Positions 16,169 through 23,869 of a stretch of DNA of 36,628 nucleotides are shown piece by piece. Below the pieces are notes generated by a model. That model saw only the letters and a list, made by a program, of their open reading frames with translations. It ran no database searches and was not told the DNA's origin. A program made the translations under genes and the position numbers. The DNA is from Bryobacteraceae bacterium. GTDB lineage: Bacteria > Acidobacteriota > Terriglobia > Bryobacterales > Bryobacteraceae. Numbering within the stretch: the first letter of the stretch is position 1; each line of letters starts with the position of its first letter. The stretch is taken from positions 1 through 36,628 of the forward strand of contig JAICLJ010000030.1 in the NCBI GenBank assembly GCA_025927575.1, given 5' to 3'.

Positions 16169-19100
16169 GTGATTTTCAACGGATGGATAAGCCGAGCAGC
16201 GCGGTCGTTCCACTACTGCGCGGTCGCGCTCGCTATTCTGGCCGGCTCGCTGCAACCGGCGGCGGCTCAGGTGAAAGTGTGGCAAGGAACCCTGACGCTG
16301 CCGACTTATGAAGAAGGCAAGCCCGATCCGAATCCCCCGTTCGACATCTTTGAAACGAGCCGGTTCAATTACCCTTACACGCTCCGCGAGAACCTGACGA
16401 ACCATCGCGAAGAACACGCGTGGCGCGCCGTGTATCTCGAAAACGAATATCTGAAATGTTCGGTGCTGCCCGACATCGGCGGACATCTCTACACGTGCAT
16501 CGACAAACTCAGCGGGCAATCGATGTTCTATGCTAATCCGTCCATTAAGAAAGCGCGGATCGGCTATCGCGGAGCCTGGGCGGCGTTCGGCATCGAGTTC
16601 AATTTCCCCGTTTCGCACAACTGGGCTTCGATGTCTCCCGTGGACTTCTCGTATGCGAAGCACAGTGACGGCAGCGCTTCCGTGACAGTCAGCAATGTGG
16701 ATCGCGTATATGGCATGGAGTGGACGGTCGAGTTGCTGCTGCACCCAAAATCCACGCTTCTTGAAGAACGCGTTTCATTGAACAACCGGAGCGATGTGAG
16801 ACACCGGTTCTATTGGTGGAACAACGCAGGCGTTCAGGTTTGGGACAATTCGCGCATTGAGTACCCCATGCGCTACGCGGCCCACCACGGGTTTGCCGCA
16901 GTGCAGCCATGGCCTGTCGATGAGAGCGGCGCGGACCTCAGCATTATTCGCAATCACACGAAAGGGCCGGTCTCGCTGTTCGTGCATGGCAGCCGCGAGC
17001 CATTCATGGGAATCTGGAAGCCTAAGACCGATAGCGGCGTCGTGCATTATGCGGACTACGGCGACCTTCCAGGTAAAAAGATCTGGTCGTGGGGCGTGGA
17101 CGCCGATGGGCTCGACTGGCGCAAAGCTCTTTCGGATAACGACAGCGCCTACGTCGAAGTGCAAGCCGGATTATTTCGGAACCAGGAAACATACGCGTTT
17201 CTTCAGCCTAGGCAGACGATTCACTTTTCCGAATACTGGATGCCGGTACGGGGAATCGGCGGCATTTCGCGCGCGAACCTGGCCGGCGTTGTGAATCTGA
17301 GCCGGGACGGCAACAAGCTGAAAACAGCATTCAACGCGAACCGCGCCATTCCCGGAGCGTCAATACGGATTCTCGACGGCGATCGAGCTCTGTTGAATCA
17401 GAAAGTCGACCTGGCGCCGGAACGAACATGGTCGCACGAAATTGAGATACCGGACGCGCAGAAAAAATACACGTTCGAATTGCGCGATGCCGCGGGAACA
17501 GTGTTACTAAGTCAGACCGAAGGCAAGTACGACTGGACGCCGAAATCGGAGATTCACGTCGGACCGCAGCCGTCGTATCACATGCCTGCGGCTGATCGGC
17601 GCAGTGAAGACGATTGGATCCAGCTCGGCAAGGATCAGGAGCAAAATGGAGAGCTTCTGAACGCGCGGGATACGTACGAGCAGGCCCTACAAAAATTCCC
17701 AAAGAGTTTTGGCCTGGGGAAGGCCGCCGGACGGCTAGCCGCAAGTCTGCTGTTGTATGACGAGGCTGTAAAGAGGCTCGAACCCGTGCAGCGGCGCGAT
17801 ACGCCCGACCCCGAGATCGCATACTATCTCGGCATCGCCTATTCCGGTTTGGGCGAAACACGCAAGGCCCTGACCGCGTATGAAGCGGCACAGCGGCTGC
17901 CCTCGTTTCATGCAGCGGGTACTTTGAAGCTCGGCGAACTGCGCGCGCGTGAAGGAAACCTGAAAGAGGCTGAGCGATACCTGTCCGAGTCGTTGCGCAG
18001 CGCTCCCGGCGACGTGAGGACAGCGGAAGAGTTAATTGCCGTAAAGCGCGCGGCCGGCGATGCGGACTCGGCCCGATCTCTGGCGAAAACCTGGCTTGCC
18101 AAATCTCCAGTCAGTTACTTCCTTCGCGAAGAACTGGGTGAGCCGGACCTGGCGCATCTCTCTGCTGACCCGTATCGCGTTCTTAACATCGCCTCGGAGT
18201 ACATGCGGTTGGGCCAGTACAAGCAAGCGCTGGGCGTGCTGTCGAGAGATTATCCGGCAGTGCCGGCGGATCGCAGCGAACCCGGATCGGTTTTGCCGCA
18301 AAAGCATCCACTGGTCGCGTATTACCGCGGGTATTGCCGCGAGAAGCTGGGTCAATCGGGAGCCGCGGATTACGCAGCAGCATCGAAACTATCGACCGCA
18401 TACGTGTTTCCGAATAGCGCTGAAACCCTTGCCGTGCTGCACTCCGCGCTTTCGGCAAATGAAAAGGATGGAACCGCTCATTATCTGTTGGGGACATTCT
18501 ATTTTTCGCGAGACTTGACGGATCAGGCGCTTGCCGAATGGCAAAAGGCGCGTGAATCGAACCCGAACATTCCGGTTTTAGACGCAAGCATGGGGCTTGC
18601 GCTGCTGCGGGTGAAAAAAGAACCGGAGCTAGCCCTGAAAGCGTTTCAGCATGGCGCAACGGCAGACCCGAATAACGATCAGATTTATTTCGGCATGGAT
18701 CAGGCGCTCAGTCTGCTGGCGCGTCCGGCCACCGAGCGGGCCGCCGCGCTGGCGCGCTATCCAAACCTGGCGAACATGCCGACCGAGATGGTTTACGAAC
18801 TCGCGTTGAACCGGGCCGAGGCCGGCGACTACGATGGGGCCATTTCGCTTTTTCACAATCGCTTCTTCGCGCGGGAAGAGGGAGGCACGAATGTCCGTCA
18901 GGTGTGGGTGGAGATCCGGCTCCAGCAGGCTCTTGCGCTCGCAAAGGCCGGGAAGTGCGACGCGGCATTGGCCGCCGGGCAGCAACTTGGGTCAGCGGTT
19001 CCAGGGCTGGCGTTCACGCAGAACGGATTAGAGCCGTATCTGAATTCTGCTCGAACGCAGTACCTGGTGGGCAGCCTGGAATCGCAATGTGGCCATGCAC

Positions 19101-19426
19101 AAGAAGCGGAAGCACAGTTTCGGAGCGCCGCGCAGGCGACGCAGGCGGACCAAGTGATCTGGGCGCGAGCGGCGGCGAAGAAGCTCGGCAACTACGATGA
19201 GACAAAATGGCGAGACCTCATTCAGAACGCCCTCACCCATTCTCGCGCCCGCGCGCAGGCAGGGACCGGCTCAAGCTCTTCGCTCTATACCGCGGGTGTA
19301 CTGGAGTCCGCGCTAGGTGAGAAGCAAGCTGCCGACGCCAAATTTAAGGAAGCGCTTCTGCTGCCAGACCGAATGCTTGCGTATCACATGATCCGGCTGG
19401 CGCGAGAAGGTGGTGTGCCGGAGTGA
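16169..19426 (+). CDS. secreted DUF5107-like plus tetratricopeptide-repeat protein
   Basis: A 1085-residue exported protein. GTG 16169 is the start that leaves a clean signal peptide (FHYCAVALAILAGSLQPAAAQ); the frame is open back to 15809 but that part is repeat sequence. Residues ~40-360 are a beta-rich domain with LENEYLKCSVLPDIGGHLY, FYWWNNAGVQ and YADYGDLPGKKIWSWG, typical of DUF5107, which resembles galactose mutarotase/GH-type beta-sandwiches. From ~470 the rest is helical TPR repeats (for example GELLNARDTYEQALQKFP, YYLGIAYSGLGETRKALTAY, EGNLKEAERYLSESLRSAP). Likely a periplasmic protein with a carbohydrate-binding or -processing role plus a TPR scaffold; this is inference. A Shine-Dalgarno sequence is not obvious. 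Confidence 0.82.
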   Translation: MIFNGWISRAARSFHYCAVALAILAGSLQPAAAQVKVWQGTLTLPTYEEGKPDPNPPFDIFETSRFNYPYTLRENLTNHREEHAWRAVYLENEYLKCSVLPDIGGHLYTCIDKLSGQSMFYANPSIKKARIGYRGAWAAFGIEFNFPVSHNWASMSPVDFSYAKHSDGSASVTVSNVDRVYGMEWTVELLLHPKSTLLEERVSLNNRSDVRHRFYWWNNAGVQVWDNSRIEYPMRYAAHHGFAAVQPWPVDESGADLSIIRNHTKGPVSLFVHGSREPFMGIWKPKTDSGVVHYADYGDLPGKKIWSWGVDADGLDWRKALSDNDSAYVEVQAGLFRNQETYAFLQPRQTIHFSEYWMPVRGIGGISRANLAGVVNLSRDGNKLKTAFNANRAIPGASIRILDGDRALLNQKVDLAPERTWSHEIEIPDAQKKYTFELRDAAGTVLLSQTEGKYDWTPKSEIHVGPQPSYHMPAADRRSEDDWIQLGKDQEQNGELLNARDTYEQALQKFPKSFGLGKAAGRLAASLLLYDEAVKRLEPVQRRDTPDPEIAYYLGIAYSGLGETRKALTAYEAAQRLPSFHAAGTLKLGELRAREGNLKEAERYLSESLRSAPGDVRTAEELIAVKRAAGDADSARSLAKTWLAKSPVSYFLREELGEPDLAHLSADPYRVLNIASEYMRLGQYKQALGVLSRDYPAVPADRSEPGSVLPQKHPLVAYYRGYCREKLGQSGAADYAAASKLSTAYVFPNSAETLAVLHSALSANEKDGTAHYLLGTFYFSRDLTDQALAEWQKARESNPNIPVLDASMGLALLRVKKEPELALKAFQHGATADPNNDQIYFGMDQALSLLARPATERAAALARYPNLANMPTEMVYELALNRAEAGDYDGAISLFHNRFFAREEGGTNVRQVWVEIRLQQALALAKAGKCDAALAAGQQLGSAVPGLAFTQNGLEPYLNSARTQYLVGSLESQCGHAQEAEAQFRSAAQATQADQVIWARAAAKKLGNYDETKWRDLIQNALTHSRARAQAGTGSSSSLYTAGVLESALGEKQAADAKFKEALLLPDRMLAYHMIRLAREGGVPE

Positions 19427-19465
19427 TCTGCGAGCCTTCCGACGTTACTCATGAGTGATCCAGAT

Positions 19466-19482
19466 AGCCCGCAGATCGGGCT
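19466..19482 (+). terminator. small hairpin, possible terminator of the TPR gene
   Basis: AGCCCG-CAGAT-CGGGCT forms a 6-bp stem 40 bases after the stop at 19426. No T-run follows, so it is only a weak candidate. Apart from this, the stretch 19427-19707 shows nothing I recognise. Confidence 0.3.
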
Positions 19483-19707
19483 TCGGAACATTCGACGAAT
19501 TAATTTCTCTACGGTGGCGCGTTGTAGGACTCGGAGAGACGGAGTGTATCGGTGGCTATAAGTCGACTAGGGAGTAATTCGCCTGCCATCACGCCGGAGT
19601 CACACGAAGGGGGGCTACGAACCAGGTGGCTGTGGTTCGTACCTAATCGAACACAATTGGAATTGAAGAAGTCAGCGCCATAGGCAGGTGGTATGCTCTT
19701 TTAAATT

Positions 19708-20013
19708 GTGCTGACTAAATCTGTGTACATACGCTCAGGCAACCGAGGATTCCACGCAACCATCCGAATCGACGATCTCAATGATTTAGACCCAAATGAC
19801 ATGCCTGATCGGTTCTGTGGTGCGTTCCTGGTCTATGGCGATATAGACGGGGAGCGCATTGTGTTTTCAGATCGAACGGGTGAAGGAGCAGATCCTATCA
19901 TGTATGTGAATGATCGTAGGGATAGCTATCGTTTCACTATGAAGAATGAAAGGAACGCTTTCGTTGCGGAATCCCTCGATATCAATCCTGCAACGGGGAA
20001 GCGCGGTCTTTAA
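19708..20013 (+). CDS. small hypothetical protein
   Basis: A possible 101-residue acidic protein (segments IRIDDLNDLDPNDMP and GDIDGERIVFSDRTGEGADP) starting at GTG 19708; a second GTG lies six codons further on. I recognise no family. The residue mix is like a real soluble protein and the frame is not a shadow of another gene, but no ribosome binding site precedes it and it lies in an otherwise decaying segment directly before recombinase remnants. It could be a cargo gene or chance. Confidence 0.4.
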   Translation: MLTKSVYIRSGNRGFHATIRIDDLNDLDPNDMPDRFCGAFLVYGDIDGERIVFSDRTGEGADPIMYVNDRRDSYRFTMKNERNAFVAESLDINPATGKRGL

Positions 20014-20025
20014 ATTTCTTCGGCC

Positions 20026-20207
20026 ATGCGCCCCTTCGGCGAACATGCGCGACTTTGTCACCGAGCGGGAGGAGAACTCGAGGAGATACAGTTGTTGCTC
20101 GGCACGTCAGTGTCCAGACGATCGAACGGTACTTGGGCTGCAAACAGCGATTGCATAATGCCGTCGACGATTGCATCGGGCCTGCCTCTGACCTCCACGG
20201 CAGCTAA
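20026..20207 (+). pseudogene. tyrosine recombinase/integrase C-terminal remnant (copy 1)
   Basis: Read across frameshifts, this stretch gives AP-LRRTCA, then RLCHRAGGELEEIQLLLG, then HVSVQTIERYLGCKQRLHN, ending in TAA at 20205. These are the C-terminal motifs of an XerC/D-like integrase: the LRR arginine, the LLGH histidine and the catalytic Tyr in ERYLG. Two single-frame breaks (in GCGCGACTT and in CTCGGCACG) and a missing pair of residues between AP and LRR show it is dead. The N-terminal two thirds are gone. It points towards the gene at 20390. Confidence 0.72.
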
Positions 20208-20222
20208 TCAGCGGAGGCTAAC

Positions 20223-20337
20223 TTGCGCGCCACTGGCATCCCGGATTGCCTAAAAAGCGACCGCTCGCTGGCCGAATCCGGCGTGCATCGCGAACCATCC
20301 CGACACCCGAACCACCCAGCTTTACGAGCGCTGCGGC
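20223..20337 (+). pseudogene. second tyrosine recombinase C-terminal remnant (copy 2)
   Basis: Starting at 20223 one frame reads LRATGIPDCLKSDRSLAES and, after a one-base shift, ANHPDTRTTQLYERCG. That is the C-terminal half of a different integrase subfamily, whose members read roughly FRATGIT-YL--G-LE-A--MANH--TRTTQLYDRR, with the catalytic Tyr in QLYER. It directly follows copy 1 in the same direction, as in the paired or triple recombinase arrays seen in some mobile elements. Decay after QLYERCG makes the end uncertain; the next gene starts at 20390. Confidence 0.6.
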
Positions 20338-20389
20338 ATCGCTGGTTGCTCAGGGAATATGAGAAGGTGGGATTTGATGGAGTGCCAGA

Positions 20390-21307
20390 ATGAGCGATAA
20401 CGCAGTTTCAGTGCCCGCAATTGATACGGCGTCTGCAAATCCGAATGAGCTGTGGCGGAACTACACCAAAAACGTTGCCATTGCGGCCTGTACGCTGACG
20501 CTGCAAGATCTCCAGCGGCTATACAGAATCATCAACGAAAAACAGGTTGCATTAGGGGAGATGCTCATTGATAAGGTGTATTCTCAGCTTCCGAGCGAAA
20601 CCCTGGAGCAATTCAACCAGCGCTCCCGCAATGCCAAGAATGCGTTCATCACGACCGTCACCATCGCCGGAGCGAATGGCGAAAAGGTCATCGGGCCTGG
20701 AGAGAACATCTTCACAAGTGGGCTGATTCCGGCACGCATGGAGTCGATTCTCTATGACACGTCCTTTAGTCCGAAGGCCATCTTGAACTACACGCCCGCA
20801 AACAGGGCATCCGTATTCCTCGACTTCTCGCGACCGCCGCTGTTGAATTTTGTGGGTCATCCCTCCGCGCCGACCCCCAACAACAGCAACTGGTTTGTTA
20901 CCGGCGACACAGAGTCCTGGAGTACGTCCATGAGCGCGCGAATCAGCGATTTCTTTTCGGAAAGGGAAACGCAAGTGGGCTGGCTTCATCAATCGGCTAC
21001 GTATGATTGGCTGCTGTTGGTCCTTGGGTTTCCGTTCTCTTTGTGGAGCGCGCACCGGCTAGGAGACGCCGTGACAAAGTATACCGCCCTGCCTGGCATA
21101 CTCTCCACCGCCGTCTACATTTATGCGTTCATAGTTGCGCTAAGCATATTCCGAGCCTTGTTTTCCTATGCGCGTTGGGTCTTCCCAAAAATCGAGCTGG
21201 CGTCCGAACGCTCAACGGTTAGAACGCATCGGTTCATATGGTCTGGCCTCGTGCTCGGTATTTTGGCAGGCGCGGCGTGGGATTTCATCAAAGCATTGGC
21301 GGGCTGA
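20390..21307 (+). CDS. membrane protein of unknown function
   Basis: A 305-residue protein with GGAG eight bases before its ATG. The first ~200 residues are soluble: a helical start (TLTLQDLQRLYRIINEKQ, SETLEQFNQRSRNAKNAF), then a beta-rich part with FLDFSRPPLLNF and GDTESWSTSMSARISDFF. The last third carries three hydrophobic helices (YDWLLLVLGFPFSLWSAHRLG; LSTAVYIYAFIVALSIFRALF; SGLVLGILAGAAWDFI). I know no family for it. The intact frame contrasts with decaying recombinase fragments on both sides, which suggests a retained cargo gene. Its soluble domain plus C-terminal membrane anchor resembles the layout of some stress or defence effectors, but nothing in the sequence proves such a role. 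Confidence 0.72.
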   Translation: MSDNAVSVPAIDTASANPNELWRNYTKNVAIAACTLTLQDLQRLYRIINEKQVALGEMLIDKVYSQLPSETLEQFNQRSRNAKNAFITTVTIAGANGEKVIGPGENIFTSGLIPARMESILYDTSFSPKAILNYTPANRASVFLDFSRPPLLNFVGHPSAPTPNNSNWFVTGDTESWSTSMSARISDFFSERETQVGWLHQSATYDWLLLVLGFPFSLWSAHRLGDAVTKYTALPGILSTAVYIYAFIVALSIFRALFSYARWVFPKIELASERSTVRTHRFIWSGLVLGILAGAAWDFIKALAG

Positions 21308-21438
21308 TGCGCGCAACGCATCTTGACAGCCTAAGGTGTGGTCGTGCAAGGGCTCCGTCAGGGCATTAGTACCGATAAAGGCCATTATCACCTCGAAATC
21401 TACAGATGTAGAGTTGCCGCGAGAACTGGTTGAGCTGA

Positions 21439-21710
21439 TTACTCGTGAGTAGTCGCTGAAGGGACGGGTAATCGCTCCTTGAAGCCTTCGTTATCGCTAT
21501 GTTCGAGGCCGAGCTTGTCATTGGCAGAGAAACGCAGATGTTGTTTGCATCCGAGGTAACCTTCGGTGGTTTGAATCGACACACGTCCGAAGGAGAAATT
21601 GAACTCGATCCAATTCGCCGCCGCCAGATAGCAGAGCCGAGCGCAAGTGCGCCTAAGGTCATCCGGCGCAGCTTTTCGATTCCGACAGCCTTAGCGGCGT
21701 GCTTCACGCA
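21439..21710 (-). pseudogene. tyrosine recombinase C-terminal remnant (copy 3), fused onto the antitoxin 3' end
   Basis: On the minus strand, from 21710, successive frames read CVKHAAKAVGIEKL, APDDLRRTCARLC, GELDRVQFLL and VSIQTTEGYLGCKQHLRF, ending at TAA 21439-21441. This is the same integrase family as copy 1, broken by at least three frameshifts, with Asp for the usual His in APHD. Its beginning overlaps the last codons of the fitA gene in another frame. It occupies the place where a FitB/VapC toxin gene would be expected. Confidence 0.7.
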
Positions 21711-21918
21711 TCGGGAGTTCGAGTTCCACCCCACCAAGCGGCGCCATATGCCGCCGGATCGATTCCGCGAGATTGTATTTCTGTGCGGCCTTTGTTGCGA
21801 GTTCCGCGTTTAAAATCTCTCGTGCCTCTTCCTCCATGGATCGGCCATGAGTTGCGGCACGCACGCGGAGCTTCGCCTTAAGGGATTCATCCAATCTTCG
21901 GATTGTGATGCTCGCCAT
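21691..21918 (-). CDS. FitA/Arc-type ribbon-helix-helix antitoxin, probably 3'-truncated orphan
   Basis: A 75-residue DNA-binding antitoxin: ASITIRRLDESLKAKLRVRA is the ribbon-helix-helix start, then THGRSMEEEAREILNAEL, then the toxin-binding tail NLAESIRRHMAPLGGVELELP. FitA proteins normally continue with a Pro/Arg-rich end such as REPMRDPPDF; here it stops soon after ELPMREARR, exactly where recombinase sequence begins. No PIN-domain toxin follows. It could still repress its own promoter; a palindromic operator lies just upstream. No clear ribosome binding site is seen. Confidence 0.8.
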   Translation of the reverse strand: MASITIRRLDESLKAKLRVRAATHGRSMEEEAREILNAELATKAAQKYNLAESIRRHMAPLGGVELELPMREARR

Positions 21919-21925
21919 GCATCAC

Positions 21926-21956
21926 TGATATCAATGATATCAATGAGTTCATTGAT
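21926..21956 (-). promoter_or_regulatory. candidate FitA operator
   Basis: Directly upstream of the antitoxin start are two tandem copies of TGATATCAA (21926-21943) overlapping a perfect dyad ATCAATGA-GT-TCATTGAT (21939-21956). Ribbon-helix-helix antitoxins bind such short palindromes at their own promoters. Confidence 0.55.
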
Positions 21957-22067
21957 GTCTCAAATTATGAACCCGCGCACTGACGTGCGGCGGCTCTGTT
22001 TCGAAAATTCCAGAATCGCTCGGGCCGGGGCATCCAGGCTCCCACACGAATTCGTTGTTTGTTGTAG

Positions 22068-22087
22068 GGGCGAGGCATGCCTCGCCC
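22068..22087. repeat. perfect 20-bp GC palindrome
   Basis: GGGCGAGGCATGCCTCGCCC is its own reverse complement. Sequences of this form recur as dispersed intergenic repeats in several bacterial phyla. It lies in the gene-free stretch between the antitoxin and the cytochrome gene. Confidence 0.5.
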
Positions 22088-22210
22088 GCCTAGTTCAATG
22101 ATTCTCATCACCTTCGGTGTGCAATCCGTTCATTCGCTACAGTTCGGCTAACTCGACATGGAGCCGCATTGCGTAAGGGTGAAAGATACCGAAGACCGCT
22201 TCGTAGCCGT

Positions 22211-22260
22211 CGCGGCTCGGTTAGTAACATCTGGTATGTGCGGCGCATTGCCGAGCCGCG
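22211..22260. repeat. inverted repeat, REP-like
   Basis: Perfect 10-bp arms CGCGGCTCGG and CCGAGCCGCG around a 30-base loop, with partial pairing outside them (the right flank AGCGCCAGCGAATGG is a familiar outer arm of such elements). The rest of 21957-22426 holds no gene I can support. Confidence 0.5.
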
Positions 22261-22354
22261 AGCGCCAGCGAATGGTTACGCCGCACGATTTTCACAGGCC
22301 CGTCAGCAAGCGTGTCTTTCGGACGTGTAATCCACACCAGGCTCCCAACCCGAA

Positions 22355-22372
22355 TTTACAAATTCTTTACAA
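22355..22372. promoter_or_regulatory. paired TTTACAA direct repeats
   Basis: TTTACAA occurs twice with starts 11 bases apart, one helix turn, about 55 bases before the cytochrome gene. The spacing suits an activator site or an overlapping -35, but no convincing -10 was found. Confidence 0.2.
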
Positions 22373-22426
22373 GCCGATTGTCACGGATGCTCTCGCTTCT
22401 TCTCAGTACGAGGCGAAGGAGAATAC

Positions 22427-23785
22427 ATGTCAAAGCGATCAGTGGCAATCGCCCTAGGCGCCATCGCGCTCGGACTCTGCGTTGTTGCGATACGGCCAAG
22501 TCGAACCGTTCATGCCGATGACGATTTCGATCACGACAGCCATCACGGCGCAGCCTCCCCGGCGAAGCACGCCGAAAGGTTGATCGCGGAAGGGCGCCAG
22601 ACATTTCGCTACGATACCTTCGGCGACGAGGATTTTTGGGGTGGCAAACTACAGCTTCACAAGACTGTTGAGGGAGCAAAACTGGGCGGTCTCGGTGCGG
22701 GCTTGAGTCCCGCGGCCGCTCTGGCAGTGGGACTCAAGGTGGATGTGAACGCATTGCCCCGTGGCGTTCGTGAGCAGATAGCGGCCGGGCGTGTCGATCT
22801 CAACGATCCTGCCGTGACGCTGGCTCTCCTGCGCTTCAGGTCTGTGGTCGGGGTCACCGGATTCTTCAACGAATCCGGCAGCCTTCGTTCTATTGGAATT
22901 CAATGCGCGTTTTGCCATTCGACTGTGGATAACTCTTTTGCGCCCGGGATCGGGCGCCGGCTCGATGGTTGGGGAAACCGCGATCTTAACGTGGGCGCCA
23001 TCGTTGCGTTGGCCCCCAACTTAAAGCCGATGGCCGATGTGCTACAGGTCAACGTTCCCACGCTAAAAAAAGTGCTGCTCTCCTGGGGGCCCGGGAAGTT
23101 TGATGCCGAAGTCATCCTCGACGGCAAGGCATTTCGTCCCGATGGCAAATCGGCGGCAACGCTGCTTCCATCCATATTTGGACTCGCTGGTGTCAACTTG
23201 CATACCTATACCGGGTGGGGTTCCGTTCCCTATTGGAATGCATTCGTCGCCACGCTGGAGATGCACGGCAAGGGGCGGTTCTTCGATTCGCGGCTGAACA
23301 ATCGCGACCAGTTTCCGATCGCGGCCGAGAATGGGTTTGGAGATCTGCCGCACATCAGTGCCGACGAAGATCGAATCTCCAAAAAACTTCCAGCGTTGCA
23401 GGTCTATCAGCTTTCGTTGAAAGCGCCAAAGCCGAGGGAAGGAAAAGACTTCGATCCGGAAGCGGCGGAGCGCGGCAAAGCGCTTTTCACCGGCAGGGCG
23501 AAATGCAGCAACTGCCACGTTGGGCCGACTTTTTCGGAACCGGGATGGAATATGCACACACCCCAGGAAGTGTGTATCGATTCCTTCCAGGCGGATCGTT
23601 CCCCGGATCACCAATACCGTACTACTCCACTAGCCGGTCTGTTCAGTCATCAGAAAGGGGGTTTTTACCACGACGGGCGCTTCAGCACTCTGGGAGACGT
23701 TGTTAACCATTACGATGGCTGCCTCAGTCTAGGATTGACTCCCTACGAAAAGAGCGATCTGGTTCAGTATTTACTGTCGCTCTGA
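22427..23785 (+). CDS. periplasmic di-heme cytochrome c peroxidase/MauG-like protein
   Basis: A 452-residue exported haem protein. The signal peptide (VAIALGAIALGLCVVAI, His/Asp-rich segment after it) leads into two haem c sites: CAFCH at ~160-164 and CSNCH at ~360-364, one in each half, the plan of bacterial cytochrome c peroxidases and MauG proteins. The C-terminal half has GKALFTGRAKCSNCHVGPTFSEPG and TTPLAGLFSHQKGGFYHDGRF, typical of the peroxidase family. The N-terminal half is less typical, so peroxidase activity is a family-level inference. GAAGGAG six bases before the ATG is a strong ribosome binding site. It is a single gene converging on the receptor gene. Confidence 0.88.
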   Translation: MSKRSVAIALGAIALGLCVVAIRPSRTVHADDDFDHDSHHGAASPAKHAERLIAEGRQTFRYDTFGDEDFWGGKLQLHKTVEGAKLGGLGAGLSPAAALAVGLKVDVNALPRGVREQIAAGRVDLNDPAVTLALLRFRSVVGVTGFFNESGSLRSIGIQCAFCHSTVDNSFAPGIGRRLDGWGNRDLNVGAIVALAPNLKPMADVLQVNVPTLKKVLLSWGPGKFDAEVILDGKAFRPDGKSAATLLPSIFGLAGVNLHTYTGWGSVPYWNAFVATLEMHGKGRFFDSRLNNRDQFPIAAENGFGDLPHISADEDRISKKLPALQVYQLSLKAPKPREGKDFDPEAAERGKALFTGRAKCSNCHVGPTFSEPGWNMHTPQEVCIDSFQADRSPDHQYRTTPLAGLFSHQKGGFYHDGRFSTLGDVVNHYDGCLSLGLTPYEKSDLVQYLLSL

Positions 23786-23820
23786 ACGCGTCCCCGGAGC
23801 ATACGGGTGTGGCGGTCGTG

Positions 23821-23850
23821 AGAGGCGCCTGGTTGCACAAAGGCGCCTCT
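23821..23850. terminator. bidirectional hairpin terminator
   Basis: A perfect 10-bp inverted repeat, AGAGGCGCCT and AGGCGCCTCT with a 10-base loop, lies between the converging cytochrome and receptor genes, 36 and 20 bases from their stops. It lacks a T-run, so it may rely on stem strength or serve both strands. Confidence 0.6.
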
Positions 23851-23869
23851 GTATGAAGGTGTCGCAGAG

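Noticed and set aside
21369..21452. Plus-strand stretch reading IITSKSTDVELPRELVELITRE, similar in style to a UPF0175-type antitoxin start
   Set aside because: Too short, no start or ribosome binding site, and it overlaps the integrase remnant on the other strand; similarity may be chance.
22158..22457. Open frame before the cytochrome gene
   Set aside because: It runs through an inverted repeat and into the cytochrome start, with no ribosome binding site and no protein-like pattern.
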